Origin: Misgurnus anguillicaudatus | Taxonomy: Eukaryota; Chordata; Actinopteri; Cypriniformes; Cobitidae | Direction: 5' to 3' | Length of the DNA stretch: 64,000 bases | Assembly (NCBI RefSeq): GCF_027580225.2 | Contig: NC_073355.2 | Span: forward strand, 18,700,001 to 18,764,000 | Notes under the pieces: model-generated | What the model was told of the DNA's origin: nothing | Database searches by the model: none | Seen by the model: only the letters and a program-made list of their open reading frames with translations | Shown here: positions 48,501-57,425 of the stretch, piece after piece | Layout: every line of letters starts with the position of its first letter | Numbering within the stretch: the first letter of the stretch is position 1 | Made by a program: the position numbers and the translations under genes

Positions 48501-51100
48501 GGATTTGTTGTAAATAAAGACTCCCGTGCTGTGAGTGATTGGCATGCCTCCTCTGGTTCAGTCAGTCATCAGATCCTCATTCACGAATCATATAGTTTCA
48601 GTCATGTCGTTCAAGACTTCGTTCAGACGCAGATGACTGACTAACGTTCAGTTAAAGGGTGGATTCGTTCAGCAGCTCAAACTTATATAGACGATTGGCT
48701 CAGGGTAAGAGAACACCAGCTGCCACACATTTATTTTTACTACAGTAACCAGAGTGACCAAGATAGTTGTAGTAAAACTATATTAAACAGAAATACCAAA
48801 TTTTTCTACAGTAATTACCTTGATAATCATCTGTATTAAGGTAAATAGCCCGCCTAAATATGGTTACTATAACTTACTAAAACAAAACCACATGATTCTT
48901 TCACAGGATTGTTTACATTGCACTCGCTTTTTTGTAAGATCCCTCTCATTTATTAGGTTGTAACTTGTACCAGTCATTCAGTTTTTTTTAAGAACGCGAT
49001 CTCTCTCTCGTTCGTTCAGACTCAAAACAGCGGCTCGGTCAGTGAAGGGCGTATTCATTCAGTACGTTTAGCCAATCATATGCTCAGCCACAGCTCATAT
49101 TCGATTGCCATTGGCTTGTACTTTTGTCACTCTTTGAAGGCAGAAAGAAAGCTGCGCTTCATTTGTCCGTGCTCCTCAAGAAGGGAGGGAAATTTCAGTG
49201 AACGAGAAATATGAGTGAATGGATGGCGTGAACGAGAACGATCCGTTCACCTAAAAGATTCGTTCAAAAAGAACGATTCGTTCACGAACGTAACATCACT
49301 AATAAAGAAAGTTAGAAGTAAACTAGTAACATAGCATGTAAAAGAAAAATTTGTTAATCCACAAAATCTTATTAAAAGGCTTTATTTTGGTTGTTAACTT
49401 ATCATTCACGTAACTCTGCAAGCAAGTTGTAGTTTTAGTTTTCAAACAGCAATGATGATAGTTTTCATTTAACTCTAGGGATTTATTTCATTTAATTTTC
49501 TGTCTTTCTTCATGATTTTCTCTAGAAAAAGAGTTGTCAAAATAAAAAAAGAATGCTCTTGTAATGCAATATGTTACTTTATCCTCTCTATCACCATCTG
49601 AAACCTAAAACTACATTTACTACTACTTACTTACTTAGAGGTGTTGGCTGTTTTATTTAAAGTCACCATCATTGCGGTCAGTGTTTGCATTTCATTAGTT
49701 CATTTACATTATTAAAGATAGACCAAAAACTGCACATTTTTGCTTGCACCAAAGTGGCAACTTTGACATGTTCTATTAAATTATCTGTGTGGTATGAGCT
49801 AAAACTTAACGTACAGTATGCTTTTTGGGGACACCAAAGGCATATTTTACACATTAAAAAAATCTCATAATATGATCTCTCTAGCACTTTTGTGAGTCAA
49901 AGAAACTCTGGCCTTGTTATATTAACTTAAAATAATATTATGAATGATATATATTAGTATATTTACTCAGGAAACATTTGTTTCACTTACTAATAGCTGA
50001 TTAGTAAGTTAACCTTAATTTACCTTTTAAGTTTGCTTTGGAAAAATAAGGGCAATCGCTTTCATTCGGTTTTTTTTATGTAAACTGAGCTTGTTAGAAT
50101 ATACAGTGTAGCAATGCATTTACATATTGATTTTTTTAAGGTTATGCAAACTTGGCTGTGCTTTGCTTTGTAAATTTCATAGTGTACATCTAGACCACTG
50201 TAACTATCCCTATTATAGCGGGAAAGGGCCAAAAAATAAAGTTTTAAAAAGTTCTTACCTTTCCATGATGGCAATGTCTGGAGTCCAAAAAAAATCTTTT
50301 TGAATTGTAATTGTTTCAATATTACAATAATCTGCAGGGTCCCACAATTGTCTCCTTGTTTTCCAAAACTGCGAAAGTGTTTTAACTTGTAATGTAACAA
50401 TATATAATTTGTATACGTTTTAAGTAAAAAATTAACAAAAGAGTTTTAGACCACTTACAGTGAATATTTTTACTTGTGTTGAGATGCTCTGAGCTTTTTC
50501 ATTCTGTGGATAAAAGCAAATGTGATGAACCACAACTGTTTGACATCTCAGATTCATACTGTAATGACCCATATAAAGAGAGTAAATCATGCTGGACTCA
50601 TACCACATCTGTGATGGAGGTCACATACAAGTCCACATAAACTTTGGTGACTGTAACTGCAGTTAAGGGTCGCGTGTTATTTAACAAATTGTCTTCCCTC
50701 GAGCTGAGCAAATTAAAAAGTCCACGATAAGCTGAGCCAGAATCATCAGTACCGCATGATTCACCACCAGGAGACATCCAACCTGCAAACATAACACTTC
50801 ACAGCTCAATTATATTCACCAACAGTAAAACCAAGCAGTTTTTATTTTCTGTTAAAAGTTTACTTTTTACATACTTTTGGTCTGCCACACAGAGATGTAC
50901 ACCTTACTACTAGTTTTAAAACTAAACATAATATACATTTCTATTAAAGTATCCTTAAATTTGTGTGGTGCTTTTAACTGAATGTGTTTTATTTGAGAAA
51001 ATTATTATAAAAACACAATACATAACACAAATGATAAATATATTCATAAAATATACTTACAGACTAATGCAAGAGAAAAGGTTACCCAGTGAAGGTACAT
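29566..51100 (-). CDS. Cys-loop ligand-gated channel subunit, 5-HT3-receptor-like (whole gene)
   Basis: A plasma-membrane pentameric ion channel subunit. Nine exons (29566-29813, 30319-30459, 44974-45184, 46934-47094, 47179-47351, 50259-50368, 50459-50503, 50604-50782, 51061-51100), all GT-AG, join to 1308 nt, which is 435 codons plus stop with all phases agreeing. Visible in order: signal peptide (1-13), a WTPDI loop-A motif near 116-120, Cys158 and Cys172 with 13 residues between, GEWELL before loop C, TM1 (about 244-267), TM2 (about 277-294) followed by D-K-L-P, TM3 (about 308-331), a short cytoplasmic loop and TM4 near 403-426. Asp273 before TM2 and Asp294 after it suggest cation selectivity. 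By my alignment Lys85 and Leu179 stand where serotonin-binding subunits have tryptophan, so the ligand may differ. A zinc-activated-channel-like paralogue is the main alternative. Confidence 0.92.
30319..30459 (-). CDS. Receptor exon 8: TM3
   Basis: 141 bp with AG and GT boundaries; encodes residues 307-353, a hydrophobic TM3 helix and the start of the cytoplasmic loop (GKETKSV). Confidence 0.92.
30990..31262 (+). mobile_element. DIRS-like retroelement remnant, left part (RNase H region)
   Basis: Degenerate plus-strand reading resembles the end of the reverse transcriptase and the RNase H of DIRS-type elements (APGASS-like, then GWSAVC..GHWT-like). It is interrupted at 31262 by a hAT element and resumes at 43205. 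Many stops and indels. Confidence 0.55.
32519..34059. mobile_element. Foldback element D
   Basis: A 1.54-kb palindrome with CCCAGCTAGAAATAAAAAGT at the left and its complement at the right, TA on both sides, arms of about 680 bp with few mismatches. The core at 33190-33400 holds CTTCATGCTGCAATGCATGC and GACACCATGATTG-like words. No coding capacity. Confidence 0.95.
35258..35475. mobile_element. hAT fragment (TAGTGATG left end)
   Basis: Begins TAGTGATGGGCAGTCCGGC and carries repeated CGGCTCTTYTCATAGATTCG words related to 6748-7540. The right CATCACTA end is missing; GAACGACCCAT may be its degenerate form. Confidence 0.6.
36266..36353. repeat. (GA)n microsatellite
   Basis: Two GA runs separated by GATAGATATAGAGAGTG. 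It adjoins the 3' tail of the minus-strand LINE, as the CT run does at 3639. Confidence 0.97.
36354..37452 (-). mobile_element. Tx1/L1-like LINE, 3' part of ORF2
   Basis: Three frames together give the ORF2 C-terminal region: 37438-37211, then about 37117-36900 with [18 protein letters not shown], then the zinc-finger-like CAFC..ETVFHAF and the remainder to 36529. Frameshifts and a missing last cysteine show that it is dead. Same family as 2958-3634. Confidence 0.8.
37453..39496. mobile_element. Foldback element E
   Basis: Left end CACTGCAAAATCCTGGGAG, right end CCCCGGATTTTGCAGTG. Arms pair, for example CTCTATCACCATCTCTGTTT at 37570 against its complement at 39380. Core at 38770-38985 with CTTCATGCTGCAATGCATGC. 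The GC-rich segment 37640-38400 in the left arm, with GCGCG words, has no partner in the right arm and looks like an extra insertion. LINE fragments lie on both sides. Confidence 0.88.
37640..38405. mobile_element. GC-rich insertion inside foldback E
   Basis: The stretch begins GGGTTTACACCAAACGCGTT and ends AGCGCGGTTGGTGTAAATGC, giving an inverted pair TTTACACCAAMCGCG. It is rich in CGCG and GCGCC words. A DNA element with about 15-bp inverted ends is likely. Open frames at 37542-37861 and 37961-38224 have no recognised domain. Confidence 0.65.
39648..41365 (-). pseudogene. LINE ORF2 fragment: endonuclease and RT start
   Basis: Codons from 41365 give the endonuclease start ([11 protein letters not shown], then FSETWLN). 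A one-base loss in an A-run near 40922 shifts the frame; codons down to 39648 then give CIYRAPGS, the CGDFNIDLL motif and the SGHLPVF motif of apurinic-type endonucleases, a spacer, and the reverse transcriptase N-terminus. A stop at 39648 is followed by more readable reverse transcriptase sequence to 39497. Non-functional. Confidence 0.85.
41385..42116 (-). CDS. LINE ORF1 protein, 243 codons, intact
   Basis: The reading frame is open from ATG to stop. Residues 5-75 have heptad-like leucines and charged residues, a probable coiled coil. Residues about 75-180 contain DIIITGL and NIVVRFINR words like the RNA-recognition fold of LINE ORF1 proteins (nucleic-acid chaperones of the retroposition particle). 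It belongs to the LINE at 39497-42440, not to the host. Confidence 0.8.
   Translation of the reverse strand: MPPKMKVDEMEEIKKSLSFMSEELSKVSKQQTKLMELMDEVKLLKTIIKEKDERIMNLERKVDDLEQYTRMEDIIITGLETRHRTYARAAASVDKGEDAPAHELQSLEQQIIQFFNNLNMPIKSNDIAACHTFPKRENGKANIVVRFINRKSKLELLKEAKKLSGTGVYINEHLTKKNADIARQARILRRQNKIQATWTRNCKVMIRQIGPPESAKVIWTWIRTGIKSQNGVLCESLIINCRM
42444..42507. repeat. (GA)n microsatellite
   Basis: GA dinucleotides next to the 5' end of the LINE. Confidence 0.98.
43205..43800 (+). mobile_element. DIRS-like retroelement remnant, right part
   Basis: Begins ATAGCGTTCATTAACCACC and reads [10 protein letters not shown], then after stops [13 protein letters not shown] and VDLL, words typical of the RNase H-to-downstream region of DIRS-type elements. 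Continuous in content with 30990-31262, from which it is separated by the hAT. Degenerate. Confidence 0.6.
43801..44404. other. Intron stretch, nothing recognised
   Basis: AT-rich; no gene or clear repeat boundary. GAATCGAATCGAAATCGAAT near 44330 is a short degenerate repeat. Confidence 0.4.
44405..44670 (+). mobile_element. Diverged TTAA-type miniature element fragment
   Basis: Follows the middle and right part of the 12175 family (CCCCCTTTATCTGCACTATC, then CGGCTCATTTGCATTTTAAA) with more substitutions and a different end. A similar diverged piece is at 49670-49880. Confidence 0.7.
44974..45184 (-). CDS. Receptor exon 7: TM1 and TM2
   Basis: 211 bp with AG and GT boundaries, residues 237-306. 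Starts [15 protein letters not shown]1 with the family proline; TM2 reads [18 protein letters not shown], followed by KLPSTA, close to the 5-HT3 pore helix. Confidence 0.95.
45315..46256. mobile_element. CACTG-ended element in intron 6
   Basis: Left end CACTGTAAACCCAAAC, right end CGGGTTTTACAGTG, TA on both sides. 942 bp, non-coding. Confidence 0.8.
46649..46747. repeat. (CTATA)n-like simple repeat
   Basis: Imperfect five-base units of the ACTAT type. Confidence 0.9.
46934..47094 (-). CDS. Receptor exon 6: loop C region
   Basis: 161 bp, residues 183-236, with GEWELLNIN in the middle. AG and GT boundaries. Orthologous to pseudogene exon 6. Confidence 0.93.
47179..47351 (-). CDS. Receptor exon 5: Cys-loop
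   Basis: 173 bp, residues 125-182. Contains [15 protein letters not shown], the signature disulphide loop of the family. Confidence 0.96.
47440..47600. mobile_element. Fragment of the TTGGGGTT palindromic family
   Basis: The words TTTTTAACCATTGTCGCTTG and GGTTTGGGGTTTTTG match the inner part of 16745-17192 and 55860-56245. Confidence 0.45.
47830..49690. mobile_element. Decayed foldback in receptor intron 4
   Basis: Scattered family words: GTGATCAGCGTTTCCTTTAG at 48145, AACTCTGCAAGCAAGTTGTA at 49415, AAAGTCACCATCATTGCGGT at 49660. The arms no longer pair well. The hAT at 48230-49301 lies inside. Confidence 0.5.
48230..49301. mobile_element. hAT element (TAGTGATG ends)
   Basis: TAGTGATGGAAATTTTCG at the left and CGTAACATCACTA at the right; flanking octamers GTATAGAA and ATAAAGAA match at 6 of 8. 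Repeated GATTCGTTC and TTCGTTCA words. 1.07 kb, related to 6748-7540. Confidence 0.85.
50259..50368 (-). CDS. Receptor exon 4: loop A
   Basis: 110 bp, residues 89-124, with [11 protein letters not shown] and FFWTPDIAI. The 110-bp size is typical for this exon in the family. Confidence 0.93.
50459..50503 (-). CDS. Receptor exon 3 (45 bp)
   Basis: Residues 74-88, [15 protein letters not shown]; the 45-bp exon is conserved in nicotinic and 5-HT3 receptors. AG and GT boundaries. Confidence 0.93.
50604..50782 (-). CDS. Receptor exon 2: N-terminal extracellular part
   Basis: 179 bp, residues 14-73. Contains an NNT glycosylation sequon and the [17 protein letters not shown] strand that matches the family. 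AG and GT boundaries. Confidence 0.9.
51061..51100 (-). CDS. Receptor exon 1: start codon and signal peptide
   Basis: ATG at 51100-51098, then a hydrophobic leader [13 protein letters not shown] ending in a GTAAGT donor. The split codon gives cysteine 14. Chosen because it is the only ATG with a leader and donor in phase with exon 2. Confidence 0.8.
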
Positions 51101-51184
51101 GACCAGTAGTTTAATAAAAACCTGTCTGAGATACTTTTGGTGGAGGATGAAGATTCACTTTTTGGTATTATTGTCATTTGCTCA

Positions 51185-51192
51185 TATTTATA
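51185..51192 (-). promoter_or_regulatory. TATA box of the receptor gene
   Basis: TATAAATA on the minus strand, 85-92 bases upstream of the ATG. The pseudogene promoter is otherwise similar here but the box is changed. Confidence 0.6.
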
Positions 51193-52127
51193 CACTGTGA
51201 GTGACAAACACGCTCCACCTGCTGCTTGCTGTTATCTTTCTTAATATAAATTTAAATTAATAAACAAATTAATAAATTTAAAATATAAACACACATTTGG
51301 GGCAATGCATGCTCAGGTTTTATTGTCTTATGTAGATGTTTTGTAGTTTCAGCTGATGATGAAATAATGAGTGGAACAAGCACTGGAGCATAAATAAATA
51401 TTAAGAAAACTTAACAATAGGCTACAATATGAAGACTTTTGAAATGTTTTGGTAAACAGGCTAATTTATAGGTTTATTAAATAAGACCCGGGGCAGCATA
51501 TGCCAAGAATGATAAATATTTTAAGATATTTGTATTAATTTGTGTACATACAATAAAAATATAATCCTTTTCCCAGCAAACATGAGACGTCTGCCCGATG
51601 TGCGGATCATGTCTTTATTGGGTCGGTTGGTCCAGGCCCTTATCTGTATGTCTGTACAACGTGCAAATCTGGTACAATATCTGGATGTCTGACAATGACC
51701 CCTCTTGGACGTCAGGTAGACGTCCAAAAGGGGTTCGGAAAATCAATACAAAAACATTTTATAAAGATTTGGTCTATGAGTTCTGAGTCAAAACACATAA
51801 ACATCACATGTATTTTTGTAGAAAAAATTTGTTAAGCTGATAAAATAATGTAATCTTTATATATGAATAAGTGTTCAAAAATATAGCACTGCTCATAGAT
51901 AAAGTTCCACCTTAAATGCTCTCTCTTTCTCTCTTTTTAATTAACAGATTTATATGCTGACGTTTTATTGAAAATGTTTTGTCACCATAATGACGATCAG
52001 TGATTCCTTTAGTTGGGTAGTTTGACCCTTTGACCTTTCATTGTAGTGTTTTATCTTTGTAAGAGTGTTTGCTAAAACATGTTATTTATTGCAAAAAATT
52101 TGTTATGAACAAAACTATAGCAAAAAG

Positions 52128-54477
52128 TATTCGCTTTGGTACGATTTTCACAATCATGTGGTAAAACTTCACAACTGTTAGAAGAAAAACTCAAGGCAGA
52201 TCATCAAATAGTCAGTTTTTTCAAACATTTAATCACATTTTCAATTGACTTAATACAACTCACAAAATTATACATTCACTTTTTCACCACACTTAATCTT
52301 TGTGTCATCAAAGAAATACATTTCATTTTAAGTAATTGTTTTTCACAATGCAATGCTCACAATACTTTTGATATGCTTCTCATCTCATTTGCGTAAATAC
52401 ATTTGACCAGCACTAAATCCAACTGATCTTAATGGTTAATCACTGAACCATTTGGTAAAACTATATATTTTCATTTCAGCAATATACGGTATATGGATTT
52501 TGAGAACTACAGAAATAAAATGTGTGTTTGTACGAACATATAAATTATGTGTAACCACACATGATACAATACTCTTTCTTGCTAATTGATTTTACATAGT
52601 GGTAACCAAAGTTGGTCATTACAGTAGATACAGTTTACTGTAAAAGTGGGGTGGCAATTTATTTCAACATGAAGCAGGACAGACAGCAAGGAATAAGAAG
52701 ATGTTGTGGACAAGTGATCCGTCAGAGAGGTGGGCATGAGCACAACCAGAGAGGTCAAAGAGGTGGACGAAAATCTACGGCCAAATGATCAAGACAGGCT
52801 TGATCCAAATTACTGTAATGTAATGTAATGTGTGAACTAAATGTTATGTACTCATTCAGTTCCATTATAGAAAGTATAGCTATGTTACAATTAAATCTGA
52901 AAAATAAAAACTACTGTAATTTGCTCAAATGATTGTAGAAGATGTCTTCATTGATCCTTCACTTGATTACATATAGGATGGATATTTTGGAAATTATAGA
53001 TTATGTAAGTAATGTAAGTGTAGTGCCTAATGTTAAACTGTGTAATAAAGCAATAAACCCCAAGAGGCAGTGGGTTGCCAGTGCATTTTATGACAGCTAA
53101 GGGGCGTTGTTAGGCACGACGCGAAGCGGAGTGCCTAAACCCCCTTAGCTGTTGTAAAATGCACTGGTAACCCAACGCTTCGAGGGGTTTATTGCGTTTA
53201 TAAAACGGTTACTTCATATGCATAAAGTTAGTGGGATTTTATAAAATAAAACACAAATAAGTTGTAATTATATTAGTATAAATATTACTCTTCCGCCAAA
53301 CAAAGTAGTTCCTCAGAATCAAGTGTGACTGAAACAGAGCGCAGTTCACAAACAACAGAGACGCAGCAAAGATACAATGAAAATATGATTAAAGACGGTG
53401 GTGTTTATTTTATAAATCACCATTCATCTAATTTATACATTAACATTTATATTGTGCTGTTGAAGTGATGATCAAATATGCTTGTAAGCATGCTGAACTC
53501 TTTCCCCGTCAGCGTTTTTTTTTAAGTTGCCACCCGGTTTTAGTTTAATGCCTTACAGAAAAATTATCTTCTTTAAATAAACATAAATATAAAATGAAAG
53601 AACAGACCATCCGCTTTCAAACAACAACAACAACAAAAAGTTTCATCCTACCTTAATTTGTTCTCTTATCAGTTATCACCTCTCAAATTTTCAGCTTAAA
53701 GCGGAGATAATTCCATTTTTGTGAAGAACTTTAGTAAGAAATCAGACATGAACAGTACTACACGGTGTTTTCAGTGAATGCGTCAGTGTTTAAGTTGGGA
53801 AAGATCGCCACCCAGTGGATAATAGCGGGCGTATGAACTTCAGTTATAAACTCCTCAGACAACGTTTTCTCTTTATTGACGAGATGACTCAACAGTATTT
53901 ATTGACATTTATTTGGATATCGCCATTAATTGTGCAATTGTAGACAAATTAAAAATATGATTAAAGACTTTTGTGTTTATTCTCATAAATCAGTACGCAG
54001 TAACAGTGGCGCAGTGATACTTATGTAATGTGGTCTGAACCGTGAGGTTACCGGTGTATTTTATCACGGCTTAGAACGCGTTTCAACCAATCAGAATGAA
54101 GAACCAGAACTGCCCGTTTTATAATATGTATTTTATAGTACTGTAGCATATTAATTTCAGCACTTTTAAGGCTGATTTGAAACATGTATCTTGCATTGTT
54201 TGCTGTAGGATGAACTGATTGTTAAAAGTATTAAACTGAAAGAAGATCACACCGTTGTGTTTCGGTGATTAAACCAAATGTTCTCATTACATATTACAAT
54301 AATCTTATATTTGAAACAATGATTATGTGGACTGAAAACATGTGCAACTTACTGAAATCATTACATCAAGTTTTGAAAGAATGACTAGCTGCGTTACAAG
54401 TGTGATCAGTTTGGATTTTTGTACTAAGAGTTTTGAAAATGCACACCTTACTTGTGAAAATAGTACCAAAGTGAATA
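52128..54477. mobile_element. DNA element with TATTCRCTTTGGTAC ends
   Basis: TATTCGCTTTGGTACGATTTTCAC at the left pairs with a near-complement at 54455-54477; TA at each end may be the duplication. A short frame at 52670-52787 (RGGHEHNQRGQRGG) recalls the N-terminus of some fish Tc1/IS630-like transposases but is very short. At 53045-54125 it carries another inverted pair (CCAGTGCATTTTATGACAGC and similar). Confidence 0.6.
53045..54125. mobile_element. Nested inverted-repeat element
   Basis: The words AAACCCCAAGAGGCAGTGGG, CGCTTCGAGGGGTTTATTGC and, near the right end, GGTTACCGGTGTATTTTATC are related in inverse orientation. The exact ends are unclear. Confidence 0.45.
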
Positions 54478-55135
54478 AAAAAAACTGTAATACCACATAT
54501 GTAATGTCAATAAATTAATTTTGTCAACCGTGTAGTTTTGCTTCAATTTCTCAGTTAATTTGAGGTGTCACGTCAAACTTATTTTTTAGGTTCTTACCGC
54601 CACTGAGAAACACTTATATAGAATTAAAAGTCTGCTTTTGTGTGTCACATATGCAGACATCAAGAATGACCCTATATATCACAACAGTGGTGACACTCTC
54701 TGGACTCATTAGTTTTTATAATACGCTAGTGCATTGCACTGCAACATTGAGAAAACTCACCATCGTTGTGATTCATGAGCTGATTCTTGATGTCTGCATC
54801 TGTGTCATAAAGTCTGGACCTTACATGTTTGACTACAGCCATGAGGGTGTTTTTCCTGCTACAATAGGCAGCGTTATGCACATTGATTGAAGCTCCATAA
54901 CAAAATTTTTAATGTTGTATGTTTTGTTAGTTAAAGTTATATTATATCCCCACTTCTGACCATCAACGTTGCTAATGAACACTTTTCAGTGATGTTGTGA
55001 GACACAAGTAAGTTGTGATGATAACAAATGTTGTGTGCAATAATAACTTGTTTTAACAAACACCATCACCAAGGACAAAAACCATAGTATAAAACCAAAG
55101 AGTCAAACTACCCAACTAAAGGAAACACTGAAATT

Positions 55136-55560
55136 ATTAAGTTAATTTCCTTCTTACAAATTTAAGTAGATTTTACATTATAAAATTAAGTTGGATTTCC
55201 TCAATAATGTGTTTATTTAGAATTACTTATATTACTTTCGTTTTGTGTTATTTTTATTTTTTTAAATAGAATTTACTCTTTTGTTTTGTTAAATTTACTA
55301 ATGCACATAATCATTTTTACAGTGTATATGTTGAAAGTAAAAAAATTCTTTGCTGCCCTAAATTTTTGTTCAACTTACTATTATTTATCTTCATTAGAGA
55401 TGAGTTTTTACAACTTATAAAATGAATTTGATATTTCCTCTATATTTGATAAGTCATGACAACTTATTTAAAGTTATTTATTAGTCAAGACAAATAATAG
55501 TAAGTTAAAATGACTGATTAAACAAAAAAATTAAGGCAGAAAATTATTTTTACAGTGTAA
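55136..55560. mobile_element. Miniature elements with TTTTTACAGTG ends
   Basis: TTTTTACAGTGTA occurs at 55315-55328 and 55549-55561. Inverted TAATAGTAAGTTRAAATG-like words lie between them. Probably two stacked CACTG-type elements. Confidence 0.5.
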
Positions 55561-55740
55561 TCTACCATCAATAAAATCCATATTTGATGTAATATCACGT
55601 GGGAGTCTGTGCTGTACAGGTGTTGTGTGTGCTCAGCTAGGACATTATTATAAAGAGATTATTCAGTCGCCAACATGATCATGTGGCTGTGGTTTTCTTC
55701 ATCTGTGTATTTCCGTGAGAACACTTAATTGCTCTCTCTG
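55556..55740 (+). other. Host flank with possible core promoter
   Basis: Shares AAATCCATATTTGATGTAAT with 24690-24710. TTATAAAG near 55647 and an ATG at 55674 open a short hydrophobic leader-like frame that stops at 55730. No further exon was found, so no gene is claimed. Confidence 0.25.
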
Positions 55741-55859
55741 TGCCAGTGGCATTTCTAGTAAATGTGGTTATGAGCACCTGGGTAGATTACATTCGAATAA
55801 TAGAGACAGATAAACATATGCATGCACAAGGACTTCTCATAATGACTTATGTACTGTAC

Positions 55860-56245
55860 AAACTGTTTTTCTTCGCCCCAACTGAAAAACCTAACCCTCA
55901 CAGAAAGCTTTCGCAATTTTTTACGCAATTGTTTTTCCTTTTTTAAACCATTGTCGTTTAGGATTGGGGTTAGATTTGTGGTTTTCCTCTGATTTTTTTC
56001 AGCTGTTTTCGCGCGAGGATAAAGTTGGGTTTGGCATAAATGTGGGTGTCACTTTAAGCATTGGTTTATTTGTCAGGATTTTAAACTGTTTTCTCTTGTG
56101 GTTGGGTTTGGAGTTGGGTTAGGGTGAGGATGTAATTTTCTGTAACAGGAAATTGTTCTAACCCTAATCCCAAGCAGCAATGGTAGGAAAAACAATTGAG
56201 TAACCAATATGTGAAACTGGCATGAAAAAGAAAGTCGTGCTACAG
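55860..56245. mobile_element. Palindromic miniature element of the TTGGGGTTAG family
   Basis: GCAATTGTTTTTCCTTTTTT at the left pairs with GGAAAAACAATTGAGTAACC at the right; inner GGGTTTGGAGTTGGG. Family of 16745-17192. Confidence 0.65.
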
Positions 56246-56937
56246 ACATGTGGAAACACGTCACTTAAACGCTCAAAACATTTCGAGCTGAATTCAAATA
56301 CAGTCACATTCCTATCTTACCATATCTGCGCTACTCACCTGACCAACTGTGAGCTCAAACTGCTAGAAGCCAATATTATGAAGCAGACTCGGAGCCTGCA
56401 GCTACAGACCCCACCCAGAGACCCACATTCTCAGAGCCCTCGTTTTTCGAGACAGCTTGACAAGAAACGTGAGTATCGTCAATTTAATTAAGCGAATCAT
56501 ACTCTTTCGAATAGTTTTTTTAATCAAACTACTTTAGCCCATCGATACAATAGTACATTAAATATTTGTAAAGATAGATTGTAACAAAATTTGAGCAGAT
56601 AATGTATGTTTTTCGCCTATTTTCCCCCAAAAATATTTATAGCTAGATACGTTAGCTTTTAACCTTAGACTTTTTGTAGACAAGCCATTGTAAAAATTCG
56701 ATTACAATTAGTTGACATTAAAGTAGACCAATTAAATACATTAAGGGGCGGTTTCCCGGACAGGGATTAACTAAAATAAATATAAGAGCTGCCCAAACTG
56801 AAAACAACTTGCACTGACATGTCTTAAAATACATCAGTGGCTATTGCTTGGCCTCAAAATGTAAACAAGTAGACTAATGTTTTTAATAAGGCATGTTTGA
56901 TCAAACTAGTTATATTTTCTAATTAAACTAAGGCCTA

Positions 56938-57084
56938 CCCTGCTGAAAAAACCAGCATACCAGCAAGACCAGCATATGTTGTGTTTTGGTGCTGCTATGC
57001 TGGTGACCACCTGCTAAAGCAGCATAGACCAGCATAATTCCCATGCTGGTCCATGCTGGTTTGAAGCTGTTTTTTTAAGCAGGG
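56938..57084. mobile_element. Miniature element (CCCTGCTGAAAAAACC ends)
   Basis: CCCTGCTGAAAAAACCAGC at the left, GTTTTTTTAAGCAGGG at the right, TA on both sides. Internal ATGCTGGTCCATGCTGGT words. Confidence 0.88.
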
Positions 57085-57086
57085 TA

Positions 57087-57425
57087 CACTCTAAAAAACA
57101 AACGGTGCTATATAGCACCAAAACAGTTGCTTTGGATCGTAACGATAGAAGAACCATTTTTAGTGCCATATAGCACCGGTGAAGAACCAGTGAAGCACCA
57201 GTGAAGCACCAGTGAAGCACCTGTGTAGAACCATATAGTGCTATGTAGAACCATATGTGGTGCTATATGGCCCCTATATGGTTCTACACTGGTGCTTCAC
57301 TGGTGCTTCACTGGTGCTTCACTGGTTCTTCACCGGTGCTATATGGCACTAAAATGGTTCTTCTATCGTTACGATCCAAAGCAATTGTTTTGGTGCTATA
57401 TAGCACCGTTTGTTTTTTTAGAGTG
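57087..57425. mobile_element. Palindromic miniature element with GGTGCTATATAGCACC units
   Basis: CACTCTAAAAAACAAACGG at the left and its complement at the right, TA on both sides. Both arms carry runs of three to four GTGAAGCACCA / TGGTGCTTCAC units. Same family as 17203-17497. Confidence 0.92.

Larger units (their letters stand above)
51572..55135. mobile_element. Foldback element of the CCCAGCAAAC type
   Basis: Left end CCCAGCAAACATGAGACGTC. The left arm has GTCACCATAATGACGATCAG at 51985 and the right arm ends with the ACTACCCAACTAAAGGAAAC family word at 55110. The core region 54650-54820 is degenerate. A 2.35-kb element (52128-54477) lies within. The right outer end is truncated. Same family as 31570-42793. 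Confidence 0.7.

Noticed and set aside
52670..52787. Short RG-rich frame as a real gene
   Set aside because: Only about 39 codons, inside a DNA element; at best a remnant of a transposase N-terminus.
55674..55730. Leader-like frame MIMWLWFSS as exon 1 of a second receptor
   Set aside because: It stops after 18 codons, has no clear donor before the stop, and no downstream receptor exons were found on the plus strand.
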